From a bacterium (lineage in GTDB: Bacteria > ARS69): a stretch of DNA of 36,662 nt. The notes below the pieces were generated by a model, which was given only the letters and a program-made list of their open reading frames with translations, was not told the origin of the DNA and ran no database searches. The position numbers were made by a program, and so were the translations under genes. Shown here in pieces: positions 7,286-15,800 of this stretch (its first letter is position 1; every line of letters begins with the position of its first letter). Location: contig JALGZR010000026.1 in assembly GCA_025774805.1 (NCBI GenBank), positions 1-36,662 on the forward strand, read 5' to 3'.

Positions 7286-8271
7286 GACGGGCTCCTTTCC
7301 TCGACCGGGTCCCGGTTCAAAAGGATCTCCCGGGCCGTCCGCCGGGCGGGAAGCCGGCCGGCGCGTTCGACCTGTCGTTGCCCGGCGTCGCTCACGAAGT
7401 GGGTCACGAGCATCGCCGCCTGAATGTCCTCGCCAGGGAGGCAGGCGACGAACAAGCGGTGATGGAGCGGATACGCGCCGGTTCCGATCGTCTCGTAGTC
7501 CGGAGGCACGGGCGGGCTCCCGGGGCGGACGCTCAGCGGCAGGGCCCGCGTGCCCGCGGGGGGAAGCTCGGCCAGGGCAAGCGTGGAGACCAGGCCGACT
7601 CCCGCGGGTTCGGCCCGGATCGTCTCCACCACCTCGGCCGGTCCGCGCAGAAACGTCACTCCCGGGTGTCTCGCGGGCTCGTCCTCGCCGGGGACCGGAC
7701 CGTTCCCTGCCAGGGCCGCGCGCAGAGCCGCCCAGGTTCCCCGGTTCGGGTCCGCGGCGAAGAGGCGCGGAGCTCGCGGGGACGGCACGCCGCGCACGAG
7801 ATCGAGGAGCTCGCCCGTGTCGAGCGACTCCATGGTCGAGATCTCGGCGACGAGCAGGACGAGGCCACCGACCGCCACCGGGAACCAGAGAACCGTATCG
7901 CCCCGAGCCTCGCGAAACCGGGCCTGCTCGTCGGGAGTCGGCGGGCGGGAGAGGAACGCCGCACCGGTCCGGCCGGCCCCCAGGGCTTCGAGGGCGCGGT
8001 TGGTCCCCCCGGAGCGGGATTCGATCGACAGGCTCGGGTGGTCGCGGCCGTACTGCTCGAGCAAGCGCGGAATGAGATCGGGGGCGAGATCGCCCCCGGT
8101 GACCACGAGCGACGCGGCCGGAGCCTGCGATGTCCCGCCGGTCCGCCCGGGAATCCAATCGGGAAGAGCCCGTCCGCCGCCGGGACGGTAGATCCAGATG
8201 ATCAGGACGATGGCGGCGTAGATCCCCCAGCGGACCCACCGCCATGCGCGTCGTCCTCTTCCCTCCGTCAT
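7282..8271 (-). CDS. PstS-like periplasmic binding protein, membrane anchored
   Basis: This 329-residue protein has an N-terminal anchor (residues about 11-28, RWVRWGIYAAIVLIIWIY) with no cleavage site or lipobox. A PBP-like fold follows. SLVVTGGDLAPDLIPRLLEQY is the usual first strand and helix, SRSGGTNRALEAL the anion-loop region, and AAFLSRPPTPDEQ and LVARAE-type strands come next. Known relatives bind phosphate, but in Bacteroidota-type TonB operons such proteins recur beside exbB/exbD/tonB, as I recall. Here there is no pstCAB. A structural or sensing role for the TonB system is therefore likelier than phosphate import. It is the first gene of the minus-strand operon and overlaps the TPR gene by 4 bases. 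Confidence 0.75.
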   Translation of the reverse strand: MTEGRGRRAWRWVRWGIYAAIVLIIWIYRPGGGRALPDWIPGRTGGTSQAPAASLVVTGGDLAPDLIPRLLEQYGRDHPSLSIESRSGGTNRALEALGAGRTGAAFLSRPPTPDEQARFREARGDTVLWFPVAVGGLVLLVAEISTMESLDTGELLDLVRGVPSPRAPRLFAADPNRGTWAALRAALAGNGPVPGEDEPARHPGVTFLRGPAEVVETIRAEPAGVGLVSTLALAELPPAGTRALPLSVRPGSPPVPPDYETIGTGAYPLHHRLFVACLPGEDIQAAMLVTHFVSDAGQRQVERAGRLPARRTAREILLNRDPVEERSPS

Positions 8272-8306
8272 GGGTCGTTCTCCTCCCGCGCTTCCCCGGA
8301 TTGGGG

Positions 8307-8336
8307 TTGCGCGATCTCTCGGACAGCCCCGAGAAT
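8307..8336 (+). promoter_or_regulatory. Weak candidate promoter for the GH144/ABC operon
   Basis: TTGCGC (8307-8312) and GAGAAT (8331-8336) stand 18 bases apart in the 71-base gap between the divergent PBP and GH144 genes. Transcription would begin almost at GTG 8343, so the message might be nearly leaderless. Both boxes are poor, and I rate this as a guess based on position. Confidence 0.2.
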
Positions 8337-8342
8337 CTGCCC

Positions 8343-9854
8343 GTGTTGCCGAGATTCCACCTCCCCGAGGCCCGCGCCGGCCGTCGCTCCACCCGGGGAC
8401 GAGGCCGGCCGCTTCTCGCGCTCGTCCTCGCCGGCGTCTCCGGGTGCGGGGGGCCGGGGTCGGGGGATTCCGTACCCGGGGAGGAGTCGACCCCCGGCGC
8501 GGGACGATCTTCTCGCGTAATCCATGAAACCGGTTTCATTCATACCCTAGAAGAGCGCACATTCCAATACTTCCTCGACACGACCCATCCCGAAACCGGA
8601 CTCGCCCCCGATCGGGCTCCCACGGAATCTTTCGCCAGCGTCGCCGCCACCGGGTTCGCGCTGAACGCGTGGCCAATCGGCGCGGAGCGGGGTTGGATCT
8701 CCCGGGAAGAGGCCCGGGACCGCGTCCTCCGAACCCTGCAATTCCTCTGGCGGGCACCCCAGGACTCGTCGGATGTCCGGGCCACGGGCACCCACGGTTT
8801 CTTCTATCACTTCCTGGAGCCGGGGACCGGTCACCGATTCGGCACGGTCGAGCTCTCGACCGTCGACACGGCGCTGCTGCTCGCCGGGGCGTTCTTCTGC
8901 CAATCCTGGTTCGTCGGCGACGATCCCGATGAGATCCGGATCCGTGCGCTCGCCGACTCCCTCTACCGCCGGGTCGACTGGAGATGGGCCTCCGTGCGCC
9001 CGCCGACGATCGGCCATGGCTGGACCCCGGAGCGCGGGCATCTTCCCTACGACTGGCGAGGCTACAACGAGGCGATGCTCGTCTACCTGTTCGCGCTGGC
9101 GTCTCCGACCCACGCCGTCGACGCCTCCGCCTGGCAGGCGTGGACCGCCGGGTACCGCTGGGGAGAGTTCGAGGGGCGGGAGCAGCTCGGCTTCGCGCCG
9201 CTGTTCGGGCATCAGTTCACCCACGTCTGGGTCGACTTTCGGGGGATCCGGGATGCGTTCATGCGGAAGAGAGGCTCCGACTACTTCGAGAACTCTCGGC
9301 GCGCGGTGCTCTCTCAGCGCGACTACGCCCGCGAGAATCCCGGGGAGTGGGTCGGTTACGGGGACGACCTCTGGGGACTGACCGCGTGCGACGGACCGGT
9401 GCACGGGGAGTTCGAAATCGACGGACGCATCCGCGAGTTTCGGACGTACTGGGCGCGCGGCGCCTCGTTCACGGAAATCTCCGACGACGGAACGATCTGT
9501 CCGTCCGCAGCCGCCGCGTCCATCGCGTTCGCCCCGGAGATCGTGGTGCCGACGCTCACCGCGATCGTCGAACGGTACGGCGAGAACGTGTACGGAGAGT
9601 GGGGGTTCCTTGACGCGCTGAATCCGACGTTCACGCTCGACGTCCCCGTTCAGCACGGCCGCGTCGATTCCGCACTCGGCTGGTTCGACACCGACTGCCT
9701 CGGGATCGACCAGGGGCCGATTCTCGCGATGATCGAGAACCACCGCTCACGGCTCGTCTGGCGCACGATGCGGAGCAACGAACACGTCGTGCGCGGCCTT
9801 CGGGCGGCCGGGTTCGCAGGGGGGTGGCTCGACTCGATTCCGGAGTCGCTTTGA
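8343..9854 (+). CDS. GH144-like (Pfam 'Glycoamylase') lipoprotein, probable beta-1,2-glucanase
   Basis: This 503-residue lipoprotein has a signal with lipobox LAGVSGC and lipid Cys35. An (alpha/alpha)6 domain of the Pfam 'Glycoamylase' family follows. The family includes GH144 endo-beta-1,2-glucanases and domains of cyclic beta-1,2-glucan synthases. Visible signatures are RTFQYFLDTTHPETGLAPDR, VELSTVDTALLLAG (E170), GYNEAM, LFGHQFTHVWVDFR (289-300), YFENSRRAVLSQRDYA, and GIDQGPILAMIEN. It would cut beta-1,2-glucan in the periplasm or at the membrane. The start is uncertain: GTG 8343 or TTG 8346 fit the signal, while 8244 would run into the divergent gene. Unlike its two relatives downstream it has no C-terminal sorting domain. 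It heads an operon with the sugar ABC transporter. An exo- or transglycosylating activity cannot be excluded. Confidence 0.8.
   Translation: MLPRFHLPEARAGRRSTRGRGRPLLALVLAGVSGCGGPGSGDSVPGEESTPGAGRSSRVIHETGFIHTLEERTFQYFLDTTHPETGLAPDRAPTESFASVAATGFALNAWPIGAERGWISREEARDRVLRTLQFLWRAPQDSSDVRATGTHGFFYHFLEPGTGHRFGTVELSTVDTALLLAGAFFCQSWFVGDDPDEIRIRALADSLYRRVDWRWASVRPPTIGHGWTPERGHLPYDWRGYNEAMLVYLFALASPTHAVDASAWQAWTAGYRWGEFEGREQLGFAPLFGHQFTHVWVDFRGIRDAFMRKRGSDYFENSRRAVLSQRDYARENPGEWVGYGDDLWGLTACDGPVHGEFEIDGRIREFRTYWARGASFTEISDDGTICPSAAAASIAFAPEIVVPTLTAIVERYGENVYGEWGFLDALNPTFTLDVPVQHGRVDSALGWFDTDCLGIDQGPILAMIENHRSRLVWRTMRSNEHVVRGLRAAGFAGGWLDSIPESL
8524..8539. promoter_or_regulatory. 16-bp perfect palindrome resembling a LacI-family operator
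   Basis: ATGAAACCGGTTTCAT is a perfect 16-bp palindrome with the AACCGGTT core typical of LacI-family operators. It lies inside the GH144 lipoprotein gene, about 180 bases after its start, at codons for HETGF. It may be an intragenic roadblock operator for the LacI protein encoded at 21843, or a chance product of codons. The two promoter-proximal sites near 21.6-21.7 kb share its AACCG-TT core. Confidence 0.3.
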
Positions 9855-11152
9855 GATCCCCGCGCGGGCCGATCGCGTTCCCGGCGGTCGCCCTCGTCGT
9901 TGCGCTTGCCGTGTCCGGTTGCGGATCACGCGGTGACGACGAGGCCGTGACCGTGAGGTTCTGGGCGATGGGGCGCGAAGGTGAGGTCGTGCGGGAGCTC
10001 GTCCCCGACTTCGAGCGGGAGAATCCCGGTCTTCGCGTGGATGTCCAGCAAATCCCCTGGTCGGCGGCCCACGAGAAGCTCCTCACGGCCCACGTCGGTC
10101 GCGCGACTCCCGACGTCGCGCAGCTCGGAAACACGTGGATCGCCGAGTTCGTCGCGTTGAACGCCATCCGGCCGCTCGAGCCGCTGGTCGCGGACCCCGC
10201 CACGTTCTTCCCCGGCATCTGGGAGACGAACGTGGTCGAGGGCGTCACGTGGGGCGTACCCTGGTACGTCGACACGCGCGTGCTGTTCTACCGGAGCGAT
10301 CTCTTCCGGCGGGCCGGTCATGAGGTGTTCCCGACGACATGGGACGCGTGGCGGCGCGCGCTCGAGGACGTCCGCGCGGTCCTCGGCGAGCGGGACTACC
10401 CGGCGTTCCTGCCCGCGAACGAGTGGCCGCTTCCCGTCATCCTCGGGCTTCAGGCCGGCTCGCCGCTGCTTGCGGAGGGAGACACGCGCGGCGCGTTCTC
10501 CGAACCCGCCTTCCGGCGAGCGTTCGACTTCGCGCTCGACCTGTACCGGAGGTGTCTCGCGCCCGCGATCGGCAACGCCGAGATCGGGAATCTCTACCAG
10601 GAGTTCGGACGGGGGCACATCGCCTCGCTCTTGACGGGACCGTGGAACCTCGGCGAGCTGGCGCGACGCCTGCCTGATTCACTCGCGGGCGCGTGGTCGA
10701 CCGCGCCCGTGCCGGGCCCGGAGGGCCCCGCGTCGGGAGTCTCCTTGGCGGGAGGCGCAAGCCTCGTGGTCTTCCGCGGGGCGCGGCACCCCGAGGCGGC
10801 CTGGCGGTTCATCACGTACCTCTCGCGGCCCGACGTCCAGTTGCGCTTCTATCGTCTGACCGGCGATCTGCCCGCCCGCGTCGAGCCGTGGGAGGAGCGG
10901 GAGCTCGCCCGCGATTCCCGCATCGCCGCGTTCCGCGAGCAGCTCGGGCGCGTCGTTTCCACCCCGAAGATCCCCGAATGGGAGCAGATCGCCTTCCGGG
11001 TGCAGAGCCGAGCCGAGGAGGCGATCCGGGGGGAGGCGACGGCCGAGGAGGCGCTCGCCCGCCTCGATGCCGACGTCGATCGGTTGCTGGAGAAGCGCCG
11101 TTGGTTGCTCCGGCGCCGGGCTGCGGAATCGGCCGAGGAAGGCACCTCGTGA
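9851..11152 (+). CDS. Sugar ABC transporter substrate-binding lipoprotein
   Basis: This 433-residue protein is of the MalE/UgpB type (SBP_bac_1). It has a lipoprotein signal with the lipobox LAVSGC, then VTVRFWAMGREGEVVRELVPDFERENP, PDVAQLGNTWIAEFVALNAI, GVPWYVDTRVLFYRSDLF, LLTGPWNLGEL, and GGASLVVFRGARHPEAAWRFI. These are the strands and hinge of an oligosaccharide-binding protein. I prefer TTG 9851, which overlaps the upstream stop (TTGA) and has GGAG 5 bases before it. GTG 9824 in frame is the alternative. From context its ligand is probably a beta-1,2-linked glucooligosaccharide, as for the sophoro-oligosaccharide-binding protein of Listeria; sequence alone does not show this. It is followed with overlap by two permease genes. 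Confidence 0.88.
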   Translation: MRSPRGPIAFPAVALVVALAVSGCGSRGDDEAVTVRFWAMGREGEVVRELVPDFERENPGLRVDVQQIPWSAAHEKLLTAHVGRATPDVAQLGNTWIAEFVALNAIRPLEPLVADPATFFPGIWETNVVEGVTWGVPWYVDTRVLFYRSDLFRRAGHEVFPTTWDAWRRALEDVRAVLGERDYPAFLPANEWPLPVILGLQAGSPLLAEGDTRGAFSEPAFRRAFDFALDLYRRCLAPAIGNAEIGNLYQEFGRGHIASLLTGPWNLGELARRLPDSLAGAWSTAPVPGPEGPASGVSLAGGASLVVFRGARHPEAAWRFITYLSRPDVQLRFYRLTGDLPARVEPWEERELARDSRIAAFREQLGRVVSTPKIPEWEQIAFRVQSRAEEAIRGEATAEEALARLDADVDRLLEKRRWLLRRRAAESAEEGTS

Positions 11153-12039
11153 TCGACACGCTCGAGCGCAGGCGCCGGCGCGCGGGGTGGACGTTCGTGG
11201 CCCCGGCGCTGCTGTTGATGGCGGTCTTCTTCGTCGGGCCGGTGACGTCCGGACTGCTTCTCAGTCTCACGGACTTCGATGTGTATGCGATCGGGTCCCC
11301 GTCCACCGCGCGATTCGTCGGGTTGAAGAACTACGCGACGGCGCTCGTCGATCCCGGATTCTGGCGCGCCGTCCAGAACACCCTGTTCTTCGTCGTCGTC
11401 GGTGGACCGCTAACGGTGGTCGTGTCGCTCGCCGCCGCGCTTCTCCTGAACGCCCGCGCGGTCCGCTTCCGCGGCTTCTTCCGCACCGTCTACTTCGCAC
11501 CGGTCGTCACGACGCTCGTGGCGGTCGCGGTCGTCTGGCGCTACCTCTATCACCCGCACTACGGGCTCCTGAATTACGCGCTCGGTTGGATTGGCGTCCC
11601 CCCGATCGACTGGCTCGGCGATCCCCTTTGGGCGATGCCGGCGATCGTGCTCCTCGCCGTGTGGAAGAACTTCGGCTACGCCATGCTCATCTTCCTCGCC
11701 GGGCTGCAGACGATCGAGGAAAGCCTGTACGAAGCCGCCTCCGTCGACGGCGCCGGTTCCTGGCGCCGGTTCCTGCACGTGACCCTGCCCGGGCTCGGCC
11801 CCACGTTCCTGTTCGTGACCGTCACGACGATGATCGGGCACTTCCAGCTCTTCGCGGAGCCGTACGTCATGACGCAGGGCGGCCCCGTGGGAGCCACGCG
11901 CAGTCTCGTCCTGCTCATGTACGAGGAGGGCTTTCGATGGTGGCGGATCGGGGAGGCTTCGACGATTGCGGTGCTGCTCCTCGGGATCACGCTGATCGGG
12001 GCGATCGTGCAGATGCGTTTCGCGGGGCAGCGGAGATGA
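11149..12039 (+). CDS. Sugar ABC transporter permease, MalF/UgpA type
   Basis: This 296-residue inner-membrane permease has six helices. The conserved cytoplasmic EAA loop reads EAASVDGAGSWRRFLHVTLP, the docking site for the ATPase. Other family marks are FVGLKNYATALVDPGFWRAV near residues 60-80 and TQGGPVGATRSL near the end. GTG 11149 overlaps the binding-protein stop (GTGA) and has GAGGAAGG 7 bases upstream. Its stop overlaps the next permease. With the second permease it would form the channel for the oligosaccharide held by the binding protein. No ATP-hydrolysing subunit is encoded in the window. Confidence 0.92.
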   Translation: MIDTLERRRRRAGWTFVAPALLLMAVFFVGPVTSGLLLSLTDFDVYAIGSPSTARFVGLKNYATALVDPGFWRAVQNTLFFVVVGGPLTVVVSLAAALLLNARAVRFRGFFRTVYFAPVVTTLVAVAVVWRYLYHPHYGLLNYALGWIGVPPIDWLGDPLWAMPAIVLLAVWKNFGYAMLIFLAGLQTIEESLYEAASVDGAGSWRRFLHVTLPGLGPTFLFVTVTTMIGHFQLFAEPYVMTQGGPVGATRSLVLLMYEEGFRWWRIGEASTIAVLLLGITLIGAIVQMRFAGQRR

Positions 12040-12878
12040 GCGCGGGCGTCATCGGGCCCCGTCGCCGGCTGCGGAGCGCAGGGAGGTTTCTCGTGCTCGG
12101 GCTCGGAGCCGTCATCACGCTCGCCCCGCTCGCCTGGATGGTCTCGGCGTCGTTCATGGTCGCGGGAGAGTCGACGGTCGTGCCGCCGCGCTTCTGGCCC
12201 CGGCACCCGACGCTCGAGCACTATGTCCATCTCTTCACCCGGCTCGATCTCGCACGGCACTTCCTGAACAGCGCCGTGATCGCCGTCTCGGCGACCGTGC
12301 TTTCGGTGCTCATCAATTCCCTCGCGGGGTACGCGTTCGCGAAGCTGCCGTTCGCGGGACGAGACCGTGTGTTCCGCGGAATGGCGCTCGCGCTCGTCGT
12401 TCCGGCCCAGGTGGGAATGCTCCCGCTGTTTCTGCTGCTGCGTGAGATGGGGCTCGTGAACACGTGGACCGGGGCCATCGTGCCGTACCTCGCGAGCGTC
12501 TTCGGCATCTTCATGGTCCGCCAGTATGCGCTGACGATTCCCGATGAGCTCCTTGATGCGGCCCGTGTTGACGGAGCGGGGGAGTGGCGATTGTTCGCGA
12601 CGATCGTGCTTCCGGTCCTGGCGCCCATCCTGGCGACGCTGGCCACGTTCACGTTCCTGAGCGCCTGGAACGATTTCCTGTGGCCGCTCATCATCCTGAG
12701 CGACTCGGCCCGTCACACGCTGCCCGTGGCGCTGGCGAACCTGTCCGGCGAGCACGTCCAGGACGCGGAGCTGATGATGGCGGGCTCCGTGCTGACGATT
12801 CTCCCCGCGATGGTGGTGTTTCTGATTTTCCAGAGAGCCTACGTGCGGGGGATCCTCTCCGGAGGTCTCAAGGAGTGA
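12036..12878 (+). CDS. Sugar ABC transporter permease, MalG type
   Basis: This 280-residue permease has an N-terminal helix (LVLGLGAVITLAPLAWMVSASF), then NSAVIAVSATVLSVLINSLAGYAFAKLPF. The EAA-like loop DAARVDGAGEWRLFATIVLP binds the ATPase, and the SAWNDFLWPLI signature near the end is typical of MalG/LacG proteins. ATG 12036 overlaps the malF-type stop (ATGA). It ends with the usual short cytoplasmic tail (YVRGILSGGLKE). A 20-base gap leads to the following lipoprotein gene, which therefore shares the operon. Confidence 0.92.
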   Translation: MSAGVIGPRRRLRSAGRFLVLGLGAVITLAPLAWMVSASFMVAGESTVVPPRFWPRHPTLEHYVHLFTRLDLARHFLNSAVIAVSATVLSVLINSLAGYAFAKLPFAGRDRVFRGMALALVVPAQVGMLPLFLLLREMGLVNTWTGAIVPYLASVFGIFMVRQYALTIPDELLDAARVDGAGEWRLFATIVLPVLAPILATLATFTFLSAWNDFLWPLIILSDSARHTLPVALANLSGEHVQDAELMMAGSVLTILPAMVVFLIFQRAYVRGILSGGLKE

Positions 12879-12898
12879 CGGGTGACCGGAGGAGCGCG

Positions 12899-15800
12899 AT
12901 GATGACGCGACGCGGGGCGGGACTGCCTCGCCGGAGGAGTGTGCGACACGCGGCGGGGACCCTGGCCGCGGCGATCGCGACCCTGGCGATGGTCGCGGGC
13001 TGCGCCGGCCCGCGAGTCGGCGGCGAGCGGGGGCCCGGGGGCGGGGCGGTCCGGATGATCGATGACTTCGAGGCCGAGTCCGAGTGGACCACCCACCCGG
13101 CGGACGGTGTGCAGATGCGCCTGAGCGACGGCCCGGGCTGGGAAGGATCGGCGCTCCGCTTCGACTTCTCCTTCACCGGCGGCGGCTACGCGATCGCGCG
13201 ACGCGAGCTGGATCTCGAGCTCCCGGAGAACTGGGCGATCGACTTCCGTCTCCGCGGTCGGGGGGGACCGAACCATCTCGAGCTCAAGCTCATCGACGAG
13301 ACGGGAGAGAACGTCTGGTGGAGCGTGCGTCGCGACCTGGAGCTGCCCGAGGAGTGGACGCGCCTCACGACGAAGAAGCGACACGTCGAGTTCGCCTGGG
13401 GTCCGGCGGGCGGTGGGGAGATCCGCCGCATCTCCGCGATCGAGCTCGCGGTCACCGCGGGAAGCGGGGGGACCGGTACGGTCTGGATCGACGATCTGAC
13501 GATCCGCACGCTTGCGGTCGTCGTCGGCCCGCCTCCGGAGCCGATCGCGTTTGCGTCCTCGCCCGCCGACACGGGAGAAGAGGCGGTGGCGGGGCGCGCG
13601 ATCGACGGCGATCTCGACACGTGCTGGCGTCCGATGGCGACCGACCGGCGTCCCTGGCTCGCGCTCGATCTGGGAACCTCGCGCGAATTCGGCGGTCTGG
13701 TTGTCGACTGGCGCGACGGGGAGGCGTGGAGCGAGTACACCGTCGAGATCTCCGACGATCGTGAGACCTGGCGGGTGGTCCGGCGCGTGCGCGGGGGGAA
13801 CGGCGGCCGCGATCCCCACTTCCTGCCCGAGACGGAGTCGCACTACGTTCGCATCGCCGCGCCGCCGGGTGAGGGCACGGAGGCCGTCGGCCCGCCTAGG
13901 GGCGCGGTCGCGGAGCTGTCCCTTCGCCCGCTCGCGTGGTCGGCGAATCGGGAGGCGTTCTTCGCGGCGCTCGCCGCCGACGCGCCCCGCGGCACCTATC
14001 CACGGGGGATGCTGGGGGAGCAGTCCTACTGGACGCTCGTCGGCACGGACGGCGGCGTGTCGGAAGGGCTGCTCGACGAGGACGGCCGACTGGAACCGGG
14101 ACCGGGCTCGTTCTCGATCGAGCCGTTTCTTCACGTCGACGGCGAGCTCGCGACCTGGAGCGACGCGCTCGGCACAACATCGCTCGCGGAAGGTTCGCTT
14201 CCCATCCCGTCGGTCGCGCGTCGATTCGGCGATCTTGAGCTGCGCGTCGAGGCGTTCGCCGTCGGACCGTCCGAATCGCCGACGATCGTCGCGCGCTACC
14301 GGGTCGCGAACCTCGGCCCGGAATCGCGCGCGGCGACGCTCTTCCTCGCGCTGCGACCGTTCCAGGTGAACCCGCCATCGCAGACGTTGAACCTCCGCGG
14401 CGGGACGGCGCGCATCCGGCGGATCGAGGGAGGTCCTGTCGTGGCACGGGTGGAGCCCGGGGGAAGCGTGCGCTGTCTTCGCCCGGCGGCCGTGTTCGGA
14501 GCGGTCGCGTTCGACGGCGGCGAGCTCGTGAACGACTTCCTGCGGCACGGGGAGGTTCCACCCGCCTCGGGCGTCGAGGATCCGTTCGAGGCGGCGTCCG
14601 CGGCCTGGTCCCATCCGCTCGAGATCGCGTCGGGCGACACGGCCGAGGTGGCGATCGTCGTATCAACCCCGCCGGGTGCCGATCCCCTCGACGCCCCCTC
14701 CCTCGGACTCCCCGTACCGGGCGAAGGGGAGAGCCCATCCCGTGAATGGGTCGAGAGGAAGCTCGAGGCTGTCCGGGACGAGTGGCGCGCGACGCTCGAC
14801 CGCGTCGTCCTCCAGGGGCCCGCCGCCGCGACCCGGGTGCTCGAGACGCTTCGGGCCCAGCTCGCCTGGATCCTCGTGAACCGTTCCGGTCCCGCGATCC
14901 GACCGGGCTCGCGGTCCTATCGGCGTTCGTGGATTCGCGACGGCGCGCTCACGTCGATCGCTCTGCTGCGGATGGGACACGGCGATGCCGCGCGCGAATT
15001 TCTCGATTGGTACGCGCCCCACCAGTACCCGAACGGCAAGGTCCCTTGCGTCGTGGATGATCGCGGCGCCGACCCGGTTCCTGAGCACGACAGCAGCGGT
15101 GAGCTCATCCATCTGATCGCGGAGATCTACCGTTTCGAGGGCGATCGCGATCGCCTTCGGAGCCTGTGGCCGCGCGTCGCCTCGGCCGCCGACTGGCTCG
15201 ACACGCTGCGCCGGCAGAGATTGGGCGAGGAGTGGCGCACCGAGGAGCGCCGCCCGTTCTTCGGGATTCTCCCGCCCTCGATCAGTCACGAGGGGTACTC
15301 CGCGAAGCCGATGCACTCCTACTGGGACGATTTCTTCGCCTTCCGGGGATTCGAGGATGCGGTCTTCCTGGCGCGGGAGCTCGGGCACGAGGAGGAAGCG
15401 AAACGTCACGACGGGATCCGGCGCGAGTTCCGGCGCGATCTGGCGGCTTCCGTCGCCGCGGCCACGGATCGACACGGCATCGACTGGATCCCGGGCTGCG
15501 CGGATCTTGGAGACTTCGATCCGACCTCGACGACGATCGCGCTCTCCCCGACGGGGGCGGCCGAGATCCTGCCGCGGGAGATGCTGGAACGCACGTTTGA
15601 GCGCTACTGGGAGTTCTTCCGCGAACGCCGGGACGGCGCCCCGTGGACGGCGTTCACGCCGTACGAGGTCCGGAGCATCGGAGCGTTCGTCCGACTCGGC
15701 CGGCGGGACCGGGCGCTGGCGCTGATCGAATTCTTCCTCGACCACCGTCGTCCCGCCGGTTGGCGGCAGTGGCCCGAGGTCGTGAGAAGCGATTTGCGCG

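Noticed and set aside
8244-8342. Longest start of the first GH144-like gene
   Set aside because: It would overlap the divergent PBP gene start and place about 33 residues before the lipoprotein signal.
8343-9854. Starch- or glycogen-degrading glucoamylase, as the Pfam name suggests
   Set aside because: The domain belongs to the group now known for GH144 beta-1,2-glucanases, is unrelated to GH15, and the neighbours (GH94, GH1) point to beta-linked glucan.
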